Part shown: positions 38,807-48,441 of the stretch, piece after piece
Layout: the number at the start of each line of letters is the position of its first letter
How positions within the stretch are numbered: position 1 is the stretch's first letter
Assembly: GCA_021791415.1 (NCBI GenBank)
Contig: JAJYWQ010000050.1
Location: forward strand, 1 to 64,000
Reading direction: 5' to 3'
DNA: 64,000 nt
From: a bacterium
GTDB lineage: Bacteria; Chloroflexota; Dormibacteria; Aeolococcales; Bog-877
The notes under the pieces: generated by a model
Database searches by the model: none
The model's input: the letters and a program-made list of their open reading frames with translations, nothing else
What the model was told of the DNA's origin: nothing
Made by a program: the position numbers and the translations under genes

Positions 38807-41335
38807 GTGGTCCCAGAGAAGTCGCAGGCCATGTCCTTCCTTGAGGCCCTGAACGGCCACGGTGAGGGTGATGCCCGGCTTCACTTCGCCGAGCAGCTCG
38901 CCGAGGTCGGTGAGTTCGCGGTCGTCCCGGCGGGCTCAGACGCCACCGGGGTAACCCTGCTGCTTCCCGGCCTGGACGTGAGCTGCGTTCCGGTGCACCG
39001 GGCCCGCACCGCCCCGGAGAGGGAGGCTCTCAAGGTGGAGTCCGTCAGACCGGCGCCGCCGGACCGGGACGGGCCGGGACGGACGGCCATCATGATCCGC
39101 TGCTCCAGCGCCCTGGTCTCGGCCAAGGAGGGCGAGCCCAGCGACACCTTCCACCTGCTGCGCCTGGCCCGCCTCGCCCACCGCTCCAAGGAGCCCGACC
39201 CGATACTGCTGCAGACCCTGGCGCTGGTGGATGGACTGGAGGCGGCCGAGCGGGGGCGGGCCTCGACCCAGCGGACACCCTTTGAGGCGGTGACCGAACT
39301 GTGGCGGTGCCGCCAGTGCCGGGGCCTGTGGCGCCCGGATCGGGACGAGCGCTGTCCCTCGTGCGGACGTGAGATCCAGGAGCAGGACCGCCGCCGCCCA
39401 GAGCCGGGAAGGCTGGAGTTCCAGGTCCCCAAGGACCACCCCATCGCCCTCACCGTGGACGCGGCGGTGATGGTGGAGCCCGAGGACGAGCCTCACTATC
39501 TCGGCCGGGTGACCAGGATCGATCACCGTCGCCACCTGGTGGAGGTGGCGTGCAAGGCCTACGAGTCCCCGGGCGAAGTTGGCTGGATCACCCCCTCCTT
39601 CAACAAGCAGCTCTACCAGGCCAAGCGCGCCACCCTCGCCTCGATCGCCGCCGGTGACGCTCGCAGCCTGCTCCTGGCCCAGCTCCTCATCGACCCCAAG
39701 GCCGTATACGCGCCGGCCGCCCCCCCCCGTCCCGACTGGGTCACCCCCTCGATGCACAGCAACCCCGCCCAGGACCGGGCCATCGGGATCATGGTGGCGC
39801 TGGACGCCGGCCAGGCGGCCCTGATCCAGGGCCCCCCCGGTACGGGCAAGACCACGGTGATCGTGGAGGCCATCAAGCATCGGCTGAGGGAGCGGCCTGA
39901 CGAACGGATCATGGTCTGCTCGCACAGCAACCTGGCGGTGGACAACGCCCTGGAGCGGCTGGCCGGCACGCCGGGCCTGAGGGCGGTCCGGGTGGCCAAG
40001 GCCGAGCGGGTGAGCTCCACCGTGGACGCCTTCCGGGTCGAGGATGAGGACGACGAGCGGCTGGTGTCCGCCAACGTGGTCTTCGCCACCTGCGCCACGG
40101 CGGCCACCTCGTCCGTCACCGCCGACGAGACCTTCGACCTGGTGATCCTCGACGAGGCCAACAAGGCCCGCATCGACGAGGCACTGCCGTGCCTGCGGCT
40201 GGGAGCCGCCCTGGTGCTGGTCGGGGACCACAAGCAACTTCCGCCCGTGGAGGACGACGCGATCTACCAGATCGTGGAGGACCGCCCCGACCTGGAGGCC
40301 ATCGTAGACACCAGCCTCTTCGAACGCTGTTGGGAGGGGGGTGTCCCGGATCGGGCCCGCTGCCTTCTGGTGGAGCAGCACCGGATGCACCCAGAGATCG
40401 CCCAGTACATCAGCTCGGCCAGCTACGACAACCTCCTGGAGAACGCTCCCGAGGTCCTGGAGTACCCCTACCTCACCCGGAGGCCCTTCCCTGTCGCCCT
40501 GCACATGGTGGACACCGCCGGCCTCCGGGGCGGACGTGAGCGCCGGGGGGCCGGGGGCGCACTCCGCAATGACGCGGAGGTCAGGGTGTGCGCCCAGGTG
40601 GTCCGCCTCCTGGACGAGCGCGTCGACCCCCAGCTGTCCCTGGCGGTGATCGCCATGTACGCCGACCAGGTGGACCGCCTGCGGCAGTCGCTGAGCCGGC
40701 GCCACTTCCGCCGCCCGGTGAAGATCGACACGGTGGACTCCTTCGAGGGCCGGGAGGAGGACATGGTGGTGATCTCCCTGGTGCGCAGCAACGAGCGCGG
40801 GCGCATCGGCTTCCTACGAGTGCCCAACCGGCTCAACGTGGCCATCTCCCGGGCCCGGCGGCTGGTGGTCTGCGTGGGCGATGCCGACACCCTGCGGTCT
40901 GGGGAGGAGAGCATGTACGGGCGGCTCGTTGAGGCGGCCAGGGCCTGCGGCGGGTACCTGCGCGCCACCGACCTGCTCGGGCCCAGGGTGCGCCCCGGTC
41001 GGCCCGTTCCCCGGCGCGCCGAAGGTGAGGAGGCCGGGCTGCCCGCCGGGCCCCGCCGGCACCGGCGTAGGCGACGGCGGCCGGCGGTCCCGGGGGAGGT
41101 TGCCGCCACCACCGTCCCCGGGGAGGCACCCCCGGCAGGGGTGCGCAAGCGCCGCCGGAGGAGGCGGCGGCCCGCGTTCGGGCCGGACGGCCAGCCGGTC
41201 GCCAGCGCCGCATCCCCACCTGGAACGGTGGCCGCACCTCCCCGGCGGCGGCGGCGCCGACGTCGGGGAGGCGGAGCGGGTGGCCCCGGCCCCGCGGCGC
41301 CGGAGGGGACGTCGACCGAGGGAGGTGCGCCATGA
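38807..41335 (+). CDS. Superfamily I (UPF1/DNA2-like) helicase with zinc-ribbon insertion and Arg-rich tail
   Basis: Walker A GPPGTGKTTVIVEAI; VILDEANKARIDE; VGDHKQLPPV; QHRMHPEIAQYIS; VDSFEGREEDMVVISLVRSN; LNVAISRARRLVVCVGD; CRQCRGLW...CPSCGRE. Confidence 0.92.
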   Translation: MVPEKSQAMSFLEALNGHGEGDARLHFAEQLAEVGEFAVVPAGSDATGVTLLLPGLDVSCVPVHRARTAPEREALKVESVRPAPPDRDGPGRTAIMIRCSSALVSAKEGEPSDTFHLLRLARLAHRSKEPDPILLQTLALVDGLEAAERGRASTQRTPFEAVTELWRCRQCRGLWRPDRDERCPSCGREIQEQDRRRPEPGRLEFQVPKDHPIALTVDAAVMVEPEDEPHYLGRVTRIDHRRHLVEVACKAYESPGEVGWITPSFNKQLYQAKRATLASIAAGDARSLLLAQLLIDPKAVYAPAAPPRPDWVTPSMHSNPAQDRAIGIMVALDAGQAALIQGPPGTGKTTVIVEAIKHRLRERPDERIMVCSHSNLAVDNALERLAGTPGLRAVRVAKAERVSSTVDAFRVEDEDDERLVSANVVFATCATAATSSVTADETFDLVILDEANKARIDEALPCLRLGAALVLVGDHKQLPPVEDDAIYQIVEDRPDLEAIVDTSLFERCWEGGVPDRARCLLVEQHRMHPEIAQYISSASYDNLLENAPEVLEYPYLTRRPFPVALHMVDTAGLRGGRERRGAGGALRNDAEVRVCAQVVRLLDERVDPQLSLAVIAMYADQVDRLRQSLSRRHFRRPVKIDTVDSFEGREEDMVVISLVRSNERGRIGFLRVPNRLNVAISRARRLVVCVGDADTLRSGEESMYGRLVEAARACGGYLRATDLLGPRVRPGRPVPRRAEGEEAGLPAGPRRHRRRRRRPAVPGEVAATTVPGEAPPAGVRKRRRRRRRPAFGPDGQPVASAASPPGTVAAPPRRRRRRRRGGGAGGPGPAAPEGTSTEGGAP

Positions 41336-42195
41336 GCGAGTCGCAGGTCCGTTCGTTGTTCGTGGCGGGCGCCGGGCTGATGGGGTCGGGAATCGCCCAG
41401 ACCGCCGCCCAGAAGGGCTTCGCGGTCCAGCTCTTCGATGCCCTCCCCGGCGCGGCCGGGCGGGCGATAGGACAGATCCGCCAGCGCCTGGAGCGGGCAG
41501 AACAGCAGGGCAAGGCCGTACCGGGGACTGCGGCCTCGTGCCTCCAGCACCTCCACGAGGTGGAGATCCCGGTCCCCGAGGCGAGCACGGAGGTGGTGAT
41601 CGAGGCGATCACCGAGCAGCTGGACGTCAAGCTGCAGTTCTGGACGGGGATGGGGGGCAGTTGCGCTCCGGGGGTGCTCTTCGCCAGCAACACCAGCTCC
41701 ATCCCCATCACCCGCCTGGCGGCCGCCAGCGGCCGTCCGGAGAGGTTCATCGGGATGCACTTCTACAGCCCGGTGCCGGTGATGGAGCTGGTGGAGCTGG
41801 TGCCCGGGCTGGCCACCTCCCCGGAGACTTACTCGGCGATCGAGGAGCTGGGACTGCAGTTGGGCAAGCGGCCGGTGCGCTCAGCCGACTCCCCCGGCTT
41901 CATCGGCAACCGCATCCTGATCCCCTTCCTCAACGAGGCCATGCGGGCGCTGCAGGAGGGCGTGGGCAGCGCCGAGGACATCGACCAGGTGGCCAAGCTG
42001 GGGTTCCGCCACCCCATGGGCCCGCTGGAGCTGGCCGATTTCATAGGGCTGGACGTGGTCCTGGGCATCTGCCGGGTCATGCACGAGGGGCTGCACGACC
42101 CCCGGTACGCCCCCCTGCCAATCCTGGAGCGCATGGTCGAGGCCGGGCGGCTGGGACGCAAGAGCGGACGGGGCTTCTACGACTACGGCGGCTGA
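41332..42195 (+). CDS. 3-hydroxyacyl-CoA (3-hydroxybutyryl-CoA) dehydrogenase
   Basis: VAGAGLMGSGIAQTAAQKGFAVQLFD; SNTSSIPITRLAAASGRPERFIGMHFYSPVPVMELVE; GFIGNRILIPFLNEAM. Confidence 0.93.
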   Translation: MSESQVRSLFVAGAGLMGSGIAQTAAQKGFAVQLFDALPGAAGRAIGQIRQRLERAEQQGKAVPGTAASCLQHLHEVEIPVPEASTEVVIEAITEQLDVKLQFWTGMGGSCAPGVLFASNTSSIPITRLAAASGRPERFIGMHFYSPVPVMELVELVPGLATSPETYSAIEELGLQLGKRPVRSADSPGFIGNRILIPFLNEAMRALQEGVGSAEDIDQVAKLGFRHPMGPLELADFIGLDVVLGICRVMHEGLHDPRYAPLPILERMVEAGRLGRKSGRGFYDYGG

Positions 42196-42470
42196 ACTTC
42201 CTCGAGGGCTCGGCTGCCGCAGAGCCGGTCCCGGGGACCGCCCACCTCCGGATCGCAGGTAGCTCTCGGGCTCCCCGCCCGGAGACCTGGCCGCCTGCCG
42301 CCCCGCCGTGTCTGAGGATGGGCAGGTCAGCCGAACCCGTCGGACCTCCCAGTGGCGTGTGAGGGTGGCCGGAGAGCGCTTGCTGGGGCCGGTGGGCACG
42401 CCCAACCGGAGCGCAGGGTCATCTCTGCAAGGGCGTCGACAACCGTCGGGTGAGCGTCCGAGGAGTCGCC

Positions 42471-43562
42471 CTAGGGCGCCAGCCGCTCCGCCAGGAACTG
42501 AATCCCCACGGGATAGCGGTACTCGATTCCTCCGTGCCCGCCCTCGAAGAGTTCGACCCGCACGTCCCCCAAACCCGCGCGCCTCAGCTCCGCCGCCACC
42601 GCCGTGGCCCCGACCTCCAGGCTGTACTCGTCGTGCCGCCCGCCGTCCAGGTAGGCCGCCTTGAGGCTCTTGGCCGTGCCGGGGTCGGCGGCCACCATCC
42701 GGACCGGGTCCTTCTCCAGCCACCGGGCCCACACCTCCGGGCGCATGGCCCCCGTGGCCAGGTCGAAGGGCAGCTCCGGCGTTCCGTCGGGGGCGGCGGA
42801 GTAGCAGGCCGCCATGCAGTAGGAGTTGACGAGGACCCCGTCCTCGGGCCGGCTGGTCCCCTCCCGCGAGCGGAAGTCGCTCCAGAACCGCTCAAAGGAG
42901 CCCTGGTAGTTGTCCCGCAGGGCGCGCACCACCTGGGGGAACTCGGGGAGGTAGCAGTACTCGAAGAGGGCGTCCCCGGCGTGGCTGGCGAAGGCGCTGA
43001 AGAGGTCGGGGCGCAGAAGTGGGGTGACCATCGCCCCGTAGCCGCCGCTCGACTTGCCCGCCACCCCCCGGTGCTCGCGGGCGGCCAGGGTCCGGAACTC
43101 CCGGTCGACCAGGGGCACCACCTCGTCGCAGAGGTAGGTGTGGTACCTGCCGGTGCCCGCGGAGTCGAGGAACTGGCTCCCTCCGAGGGAGGTCCAGCAG
43201 TCCACGAACACCAGAAGACATGGCGGGGTGGCAGGGTCGCTGAGCAGCCCGTCGTACAGCTCAAGGGGCGTGCGGCGGAAGGCTGAGCGATTGCGCCACA
43301 TGTCGATCTGCCCGGTCATCCCCTGAAGCAGGTAGACGACAGGGAATCGCCGGCCGGTGTCCTGCTGGTAGGCGGGTGGGAGGTACACCCAGAGGGGCCG
43401 GCGAGACGGATCGTGCAGGTGGTTGCCCTCCAGCGCCCGGCTGGTCAGGACCAGTTCCACCAGCTCTCCGCGGAGTGGATGAGCCCACGGTGGACCCTCG
43501 TACCGCCCTCTCTCAAGTAGCGGCGGACGACCGGGTTCCCCGGCGGCGAAGTCCTGGCCCAC
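42471..43562 (-). CDS. Alpha/beta hydrolase, esterase family (esterase D-like)
   Basis: GTG start 43562; PLWVYLPPAYQQDTGRRFPVVYLLQGMTGQIDMW; nucleophile elbow GVAGKSSGGYGAM; terminal FEGGHGGIEYR. Confidence 0.85.
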   Translation of the reverse strand: MGQDFAAGEPGRPPLLERGRYEGPPWAHPLRGELVELVLTSRALEGNHLHDPSRRPLWVYLPPAYQQDTGRRFPVVYLLQGMTGQIDMWRNRSAFRRTPLELYDGLLSDPATPPCLLVFVDCWTSLGGSQFLDSAGTGRYHTYLCDEVVPLVDREFRTLAAREHRGVAGKSSGGYGAMVTPLLRPDLFSAFASHAGDALFEYCYLPEFPQVVRALRDNYQGSFERFWSDFRSREGTSRPEDGVLVNSYCMAACYSAAPDGTPELPFDLATGAMRPEVWARWLEKDPVRMVAADPGTAKSLKAAYLDGGRHDEYSLEVGATAVAAELRRAGLGDVRVELFEGGHGGIEYRYPVGIQFLAERLAP

Positions 43563-43809
43563 CCCCTGAGGATAGGGCGTGACAGCAGGCGCGGTCGAGT
43601 GCCCGTCGGTCGCGCACAAGGCGAGACCCAAGCCGAGCCCGGAGAGCGGCGAGGCTCGGTGACCGGGCGGACACCCCTTACGCGGGTCGCGAGGGCTCGA
43701 TGCCCGCCGCCTGCCGGCGATGGGGGGAGGAGCGCCGCGGCGCCTGGACTGTGTCGGCGTCAGGCGCCGCGGGCGGCTCCAGGACTTGGCTGGGGGCGGC
43801 CCCCAGAAC

Positions 43810-44391
43810 TCAGTCGGGTGTGGGAACGAAGCTGGGCCGGCCCTTCCCGGCCGAGGTCGGCAGGGAGGCGGGGCGACCCTTCCCGGGTGGGGTGGGGAGG
43901 GAGCTGGGACGGCCGTGCCCCTTTGGCGACGGCATGGGATTGGGAGTGCCTGACGCGTTGGCATGCGCAGCCCGCTCCGTCTGGCCGTGGGTCTTGGCGA
44001 TGGCGCTGATGCATCGGCCCACGTTGTGCTGGCCCTCCGACCCCGGGGTCATCCCTCCGCCCGACGGCAGGTACTGGGCCTTGCACCCGTTGGGCCCTTG
44101 AAGGGCTGCCACCACGTCCTGCCCCCAGGTCACGGGGCTGACGCTGTGGGTGACCAAGGTGGCGGCGGTGCCTCCCCCGACCGCGGCCGCGGCCAGCGTG
44201 ATACCGGCCGCCGCCTTGAGTGAGAGACCGGCGAGAAACTGGGGCAGCAGCGACATATGGCGTCCTCCCTGCAGCGCCAGGGAGCGGTACCGTGGCGCCG
44301 GCGGCGCCAGCCGCCCGACGTTCAACTGCTGCTGGTGGAGCTCTTGCGCCAGCAGCCGGTCGAGGTCCGGACCGCTACTTCCCTGGGGCAT
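43810..44391 (-). CDS. Hypothetical single-TM protein encoded with ECF sigma factor; C-terminal 12-residue repeats
   Basis: Start MPQGSSGPDLDRLLAQ at 44391 overlapping the sigma gene; TM segment AAAGITLAAAAVGGGTAATLV; tail KGHGRPSSLPTPPGKGRPASLPTSAGKGRPSFVPT. Confidence 0.65.
   Translation of the reverse strand: MPQGSSGPDLDRLLAQELHQQQLNVGRLAPPAPRYRSLALQGGRHMSLLPQFLAGLSLKAAAGITLAAAAVGGGTAATLVTHSVSPVTWGQDVVAALQGPNGCKAQYLPSGGGMTPGSEGQHNVGRCISAIAKTHGQTERAAHANASGTPNPMPSPKGHGRPSSLPTPPGKGRPASLPTSAGKGRPSFVPTPD
43817..43925 (-). repeat. Degenerate 36-bp tandem repeat (about 3 copies) encoding GRPxSLPTxxGK
   Basis: Three consecutive 12-aa units HGRPSSLPTPPGK/GRPASLPTSAGK/GRPSFVPTPD with matching DNA similarity (gaGCTGGGaCGGCC... 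units). Confidence 0.65.
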
Positions 44392-44989
44392 CTTCACCAG
44401 AGGAAACGCCCCTGGTCGACGTATCAACCATCCCAGCTCCATACTCACTTCCCAGCCGAGCCCGGAGCCGGGCCTTGGCGGCGGCCAGCCGGGAAGCCAC
44501 CGTCTGCTCGGGGACCCTGAGGGCGACGGCTATCTCCCGATTGGAGTAGCCGTGAAGGTGGCGCAGGACGATCACCGCAGCCTGCTTGGGGGGGAGGCCG
44601 GCCAGCTCCCTCGTGAGGACCGATCCCTCCGGGGCGGTGGGGTCAGGACCAGCTGCCGGCAGGCCGAGCCGCCGCACCAGCTCACCGACCTGGCGCAACC
44701 GCTCGCGGCGGCGATGGGAGACGGCCACGTTGATGGCGATCCTATGGAGCCAGGCTTCCGCCGGCGCCACCTCCCGCCATCTCGGCCAGGCCCTGTAGGC
44801 CCGCACGAAGGCCTCCTGAGCGCAATCTTCGGCGGCCTCGCGGTCGTGCAGCATCCCCACCAGGGTCGCCAGGATCCGGGGGTACGCCACCCGGTAGAGG
44901 CGGTCGAAGTCCTCGTCGTTCCCGGGCCGGTACGGCGCGGCTCCGGGCTCCCCGGACGGCGGGTCGGGCGGAGCCGCTGGGGTGGTCAA
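44375..44989 (-). CDS. ECF-type RNA polymerase sigma factor
   Basis: RLYRVAYPRILATLVGMLHDREAAEDCAQEAFVRAYRAWPRW (region 2) and LPPKQAAVIVLRHLHGYSNREIAVALRVPEQTVASRLAAAKARLR (region 4). Confidence 0.93.
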   Translation of the reverse strand: MTTPAAPPDPPSGEPGAAPYRPGNDEDFDRLYRVAYPRILATLVGMLHDREAAEDCAQEAFVRAYRAWPRWREVAPAEAWLHRIAINVAVSHRRRERLRQVGELVRRLGLPAAGPDPTAPEGSVLTRELAGLPPKQAAVIVLRHLHGYSNREIAVALRVPEQTVASRLAAAKARLRARLGSEYGAGMVDTSTRGVSSGEDAPGK

Positions 44990-45045
44990 CGAGCGCGGGC
45001 CATCGCCATAGAAACGCTCCAGCTTCCCAGTTCACCCAGGATGGG

Positions 45046-45660
45046 TCAGTCGAGAAGTGGAACAAAGCGGCAGGGCCCGAGCGCCTCTCGGTGCCACTCT
45101 CCGCCGCCGCCAAGGCGGAGCCGCACCAGCTCCTGCTCCTCCGGGCCACCGAGGGGCGCCAGGAAAGCGCCACCCTGGGCCACCTGCGCGAGGAGCGCCT
45201 CGGGCACCGTCCCAGCCGCGGCCGAGATCACCACCGCCTGGAACGGGGCCCGGTCCGGGGCCCCCCTGCGGCCATCCTGGCAGCGCACCTCGACCTTCCC
45301 CACCCCTGCCCGGCTCAGGTTGTGACGGGCGGTCGCGGCCAGCTCGGGGATGAGCTCCAGGGTCACCACCTCGGAAGCTCCCGCGGCGCGGAGCACCGCG
45401 GCCATGTAGCCGCTCCCGGCACCCACCTCCAGCACCCGGGCTCCCGAGAGCGGCAGCAGCGCCGCCACCATCACCCCCACCATCTCCGGCTGGGAGCAGG
45501 TCTGCCCCCAGCCGATCGCCAGCGGCCGGTTCTGGTAGGCGAGCGGCTGCTCCCGGGCCGGCAGGAAGAGCTCCCGCGGGACCCGGCGCAAGGCCGCCCT
45601 CGCCGCCGGAGGGAGGACCGGCGCGAGCCGCTCCCACAGCTGCTCGCGCTCCGCCCTCAG
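45046..45660 (-). CDS. pcm: Protein-L-isoaspartate O-methyltransferase-like
   Basis: VPRELFLPAREQPLAYQNRPLAIGWGQTCSQPEMVGVMVAALLPLSGARVLEVGAGSGYMAAVL; start ambiguous (apparent CTG at 45660 overlapping previous stop). Confidence 0.85.
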   Translation of the reverse strand: MRAEREQLWERLAPVLPPAARAALRRVPRELFLPAREQPLAYQNRPLAIGWGQTCSQPEMVGVMVAALLPLSGARVLEVGAGSGYMAAVLRAAGASEVVTLELIPELAATARHNLSRAGVGKVEVRCQDGRRGAPDRAPFQAVVISAAAGTVPEALLAQVAQGGAFLAPLGGPEEQELVRLRLGGGGEWHREALGPCRFVPLLD

Positions 45661-46370
45661 CCGGCGCTCAGGATCTGGAGGCAGTGGTTGACGTCCTCGC
45701 TGTAAAGGTCGGTTGGCACCCGGGCCGGGACCGCGCCCCGCCCCACGGGCATGAAGAAGCCGTACTGGGGGGTGGGGTTGACCAGCGCCAGCGGGATGCC
45801 CCGGCGCACCGGGGGAAAGACGGCCAGGAGCCAGACGGCGGCCCCGGGGTTGACGTCCGCCGAGCAGAGGTCCAGCCGGTTGCTGGAGAGGACCAGGATC
45901 GGCCGGATCGGGTCGTAGTAGCTGAGCTGCACCTGGCTGCGGGCCCCTGCGGGCACCAGGTGCAAGGTGCCGCCGTTGGCGGCGGTGGTCTCCAGCACCA
46001 CCTGGGTGAGGCCGACGCCGCAGGTGGACGCCCCCGGGTTCCGGGCCAGGGCCACCACCTCCAGCAGTGGACCCAGCCCCGCCAGCTGGCGTGCGTCCCG
46101 GGCCTCGGGCCCGGAGAGGAGGGGGAGGATGTCGGCCAGGGGCACCTGGCGGCTGTAGTAGAAGGCGATGCTGCTGTGATCCACGTAGAAGCCGCCGTCG
46201 GGGCTGCAGGCGGCACTCCCCTCGCTCACCGGCCGGGCGTGCGAGCTGACCGGGAGCTGGCCGGTCAGCGCCCGCTGAGCGCCGGCGGCGCTGGTGACGC
46301 CGGCCCCGCAGGCCGAGAGGGTGAGGGCCAGCAGAACCAACGCCCCCACCCCCCGTCGGGGGAAGAACAC
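45657..46370 (-). CDS. Putative lipoprotein, hypothetical
   Basis: GTG start 46370; signal peptide with lipobox VLLALTLSAC; rest of ORF without recognised family. Confidence 0.65.
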   Translation of the reverse strand: MFFPRRGVGALVLLALTLSACGAGVTSAAGAQRALTGQLPVSSHARPVSEGSAACSPDGGFYVDHSSIAFYYSRQVPLADILPLLSGPEARDARQLAGLGPLLEVVALARNPGASTCGVGLTQVVLETTAANGGTLHLVPAGARSQVQLSYYDPIRPILVLSSNRLDLCSADVNPGAAVWLLAVFPPVRRGIPLALVNPTPQYGFFMPVGRGAVPARVPTDLYSEDVNHCLQILSAG

Positions 46371-46372
46371 GG

Positions 46373-46957
46373 CTACGGCCGCCCCCCCGGGGCGGGAGAT
46401 CCGGCGAGCAGCTCCGAGCGGGTGAAGATGGCCCGGAGCCGATGGCCGGCGGCCTCCACCCGCTCCCGGCCGCCCTCCTCCCGGTCCAGCAGGGTGTACA
46501 GGCATACCACCCGGGCGCCCGCCGCCTGCACCCGCTCGGCGGCCGCGAGCAGTGAGCCGCCGCTGGTGAGGGCGTCGTCGACGACGGCCACCGGCTGGCC
46601 CGGGGTCGGGGGAGGGCCGGCGAACTCCCCGCCCACCCCGTGCTCCTTGGTGCCCTTGCGGACGATGAACGCCGCCACCCGCGGGCCCCCGTCCAGGGCG
46701 CTGCAGAGCGCGACGGCGGTGACCATGGGGTCTGCGCCCAGGGTGGGCCCGCCAACCGCCTGTGCGCCATCCTCGCGGGCGAACTCCAGCAGCGCCCTCC
46801 CCACCAGGAGGGCCCCGACCGGGTCCAGGGTCACCAGCCGGCCGTCGAAGTAGTAGGGGCTCCGACGGCCACTGGTCAGGAGGAAGTCCCCCACCCTGAA
46901 GGCCCGGTCCAGCATCAGCCGGAGAAGCGTCTGCCGCTCCTCGGCGCTGAGCGGCAT
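46373..46957 (-). CDS. pyrE: Orotate phosphoribosyltransferase
   Basis: GDFLLTSGRRSPYYFDGRLVTLDP; PRPP motif PVAVVDDALTSGGSLL; RKGTKEHG. Confidence 0.93.
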   Translation of the reverse strand: MPLSAEERQTLLRLMLDRAFRVGDFLLTSGRRSPYYFDGRLVTLDPVGALLVGRALLEFAREDGAQAVGGPTLGADPMVTAVALCSALDGGPRVAAFIVRKGTKEHGVGGEFAGPPPTPGQPVAVVDDALTSGGSLLAAAERVQAAGARVVCLYTLLDREEGGRERVEAAGHRLRAIFTRSELLAGSPAPGGRP

Positions 46958-48441
46958 CAGCCGCCGGTCGGGGGCCGCCAGCGCAGCACCAGGTGGCGCG
47001 CGGCGCGCACCTCGTCCACCCGCCCGACCGGGGCCTGGTGCGGCGCCGAGAGCAGGGCCTCGGGGTCCCGTCCCCCCTCCTCCACTATCAGGCGCACTAC
47101 CTCCGCCAGGTCGTCAAGGGAGCGCTTGGACTCGGTCTCGGTCACTTCGAACATCATCGCCTCGGGGACGGTGCTGGGGAAGTAGACGGTGGGCGGATGG
47201 ACCCCGTAGTCGATCATCCGCTTGGCGATGTCCAGGGCCCTCAGCTCCCGGTGGGCCGAGCGCTTGGGAGTGGCCACGAACTCATGGAAAGTGTCGGTCT
47301 CCAGCTGGGTGGGCAGGACCTGGCGCAGGCGGGCGCGCAGGTAGCGGCTGTTGAGCACCGCATCCCGGGCGACCTCTCCGATCTCGTTCCCATAGGCCAG
47401 GATGTAGGCATACGCCCGGACCAGCATCCCGAAGTTGCCGAAGTAGGCCCGGACCTTGCCCACGCTCTGGGGGAGGTCGGAGTCGAGGAGGTAGCCGTCC
47501 CCCTGGCGGCGGATCCTCGGGACGGGGAGGTAGGGCTCCAGCTCGGCCCGCACCCCCACCGGACCGGCGCCCGGCCCGCCCCCGCCGTGAGGCGTGGAGA
47601 AGGTCTTGTGGAGGTTCAGGTGGACCACGTCGAAGCCCATGTCCCCGGGCCGGGCCACCCCCACCAGGGCGTTGAGGTTGGCGCCGTCGTAGTAGACCAG
47701 CGCTCCCGCGCGGTGAGCCATCTCCGCCATCTCCTCGATGGAGCGCTCGAAGATGCCGAGGGTGTTGGGGTTGGTGAGCATCACCGCCGCCACCTCAGGG
47801 CCGAGTTTGGCCCGGAGGTCTTCCAGGTCCACCGTGCCGTCCGGCGAGCTGGCCACCGTCTCCACCTGGAAACCGAGCTGGGCGGCACTCGCCGGGTTGG
47901 TGCCGTGGGCGGTGTCCGGCACGATCACCTTGATCCGCGAGTGGTCCCCCCGGCTGCGATGGTGGGCCTGGATCATGCGGAGGCCGGTCCACTCCCCGTG
48001 GGCCCCGGCGGCCGGCTGCAGCGAGACGGCGTCCATCCCGGTGATCTCGCAGAGAAGTCGCTCCAGCCCCCACATCAGCTCCAGAGCCCCCTGGATCGAG
48101 TCCACCGGCTGCCAGGGATGCAGGTCGGCGAACCCCGGAAGGGCCGCCAACCGTTCGTTGATGGCGGGGTTGTACTTCATGGTGCAGGACCCCAGCGGGT
48201 AGCCGCCCTGCTGCAGGTTGTGGTTGCGCCGCGCCAGCCGGCCGAAGTGTCTGGCCAGGTCGGGCTCGCTCACCTGGGGGATGTGGGCGGGAACCCGGCG
48301 GCGCCAGCGCTCCGGGATCGCCTCGTCGGCGCCCGGGCCGGGCACCCCCGCCGCGGGAAGCCTGGGGCCCGAGCCAGCCTCCTTAGCGATCTCAAAGACC
48401 AGGGGCTCCTCCCCCGCCCACGCCGGCTGAGGGCCGCTCAC
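46957..48441 (-). CDS. gcvPB: Glycine dehydrogenase (decarboxylating) subunit 2
   Basis: YPLGSCTMKYNPAINERLAALPGFADLHPWQP; PDTAHGTNPASAAQLGF; HLNLHKTFSTPHGGGGPGAGPVGV (PLP Lys). Confidence 0.96.
   Translation of the reverse strand: MSGPQPAWAGEEPLVFEIAKEAGSGPRLPAAGVPGPGADEAIPERWRRRVPAHIPQVSEPDLARHFGRLARRNHNLQQGGYPLGSCTMKYNPAINERLAALPGFADLHPWQPVDSIQGALELMWGLERLLCEITGMDAVSLQPAAGAHGEWTGLRMIQAHHRSRGDHSRIKVIVPDTAHGTNPASAAQLGFQVETVASSPDGTVDLEDLRAKLGPEVAAVMLTNPNTLGIFERSIEEMAEMAHRAGALVYYDGANLNALVGVARPGDMGFDVVHLNLHKTFSTPHGGGGPGAGPVGVRAELEPYLPVPRIRRQGDGYLLDSDLPQSVGKVRAYFGNFGMLVRAYAYILAYGNEIGEVARDAVLNSRYLRARLRQVLPTQLETDTFHEFVATPKRSAHRELRALDIAKRMIDYGVHPPTVYFPSTVPEAMMFEVTETESKRSLDDLAEVVRLIVEEGGRDPEALLSAPHQAPVGRVDEVRAARHLVLRWRPPTGG

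Noticed and set aside
42196-42470. Intergenic GC-rich stretch between the dehydrogenase and esterase as a possible riboswitch/ncRNA
   Set aside because: No recognisable riboswitch core or convincing long-range helices; convergent gene ends make a simple termination region more likely.
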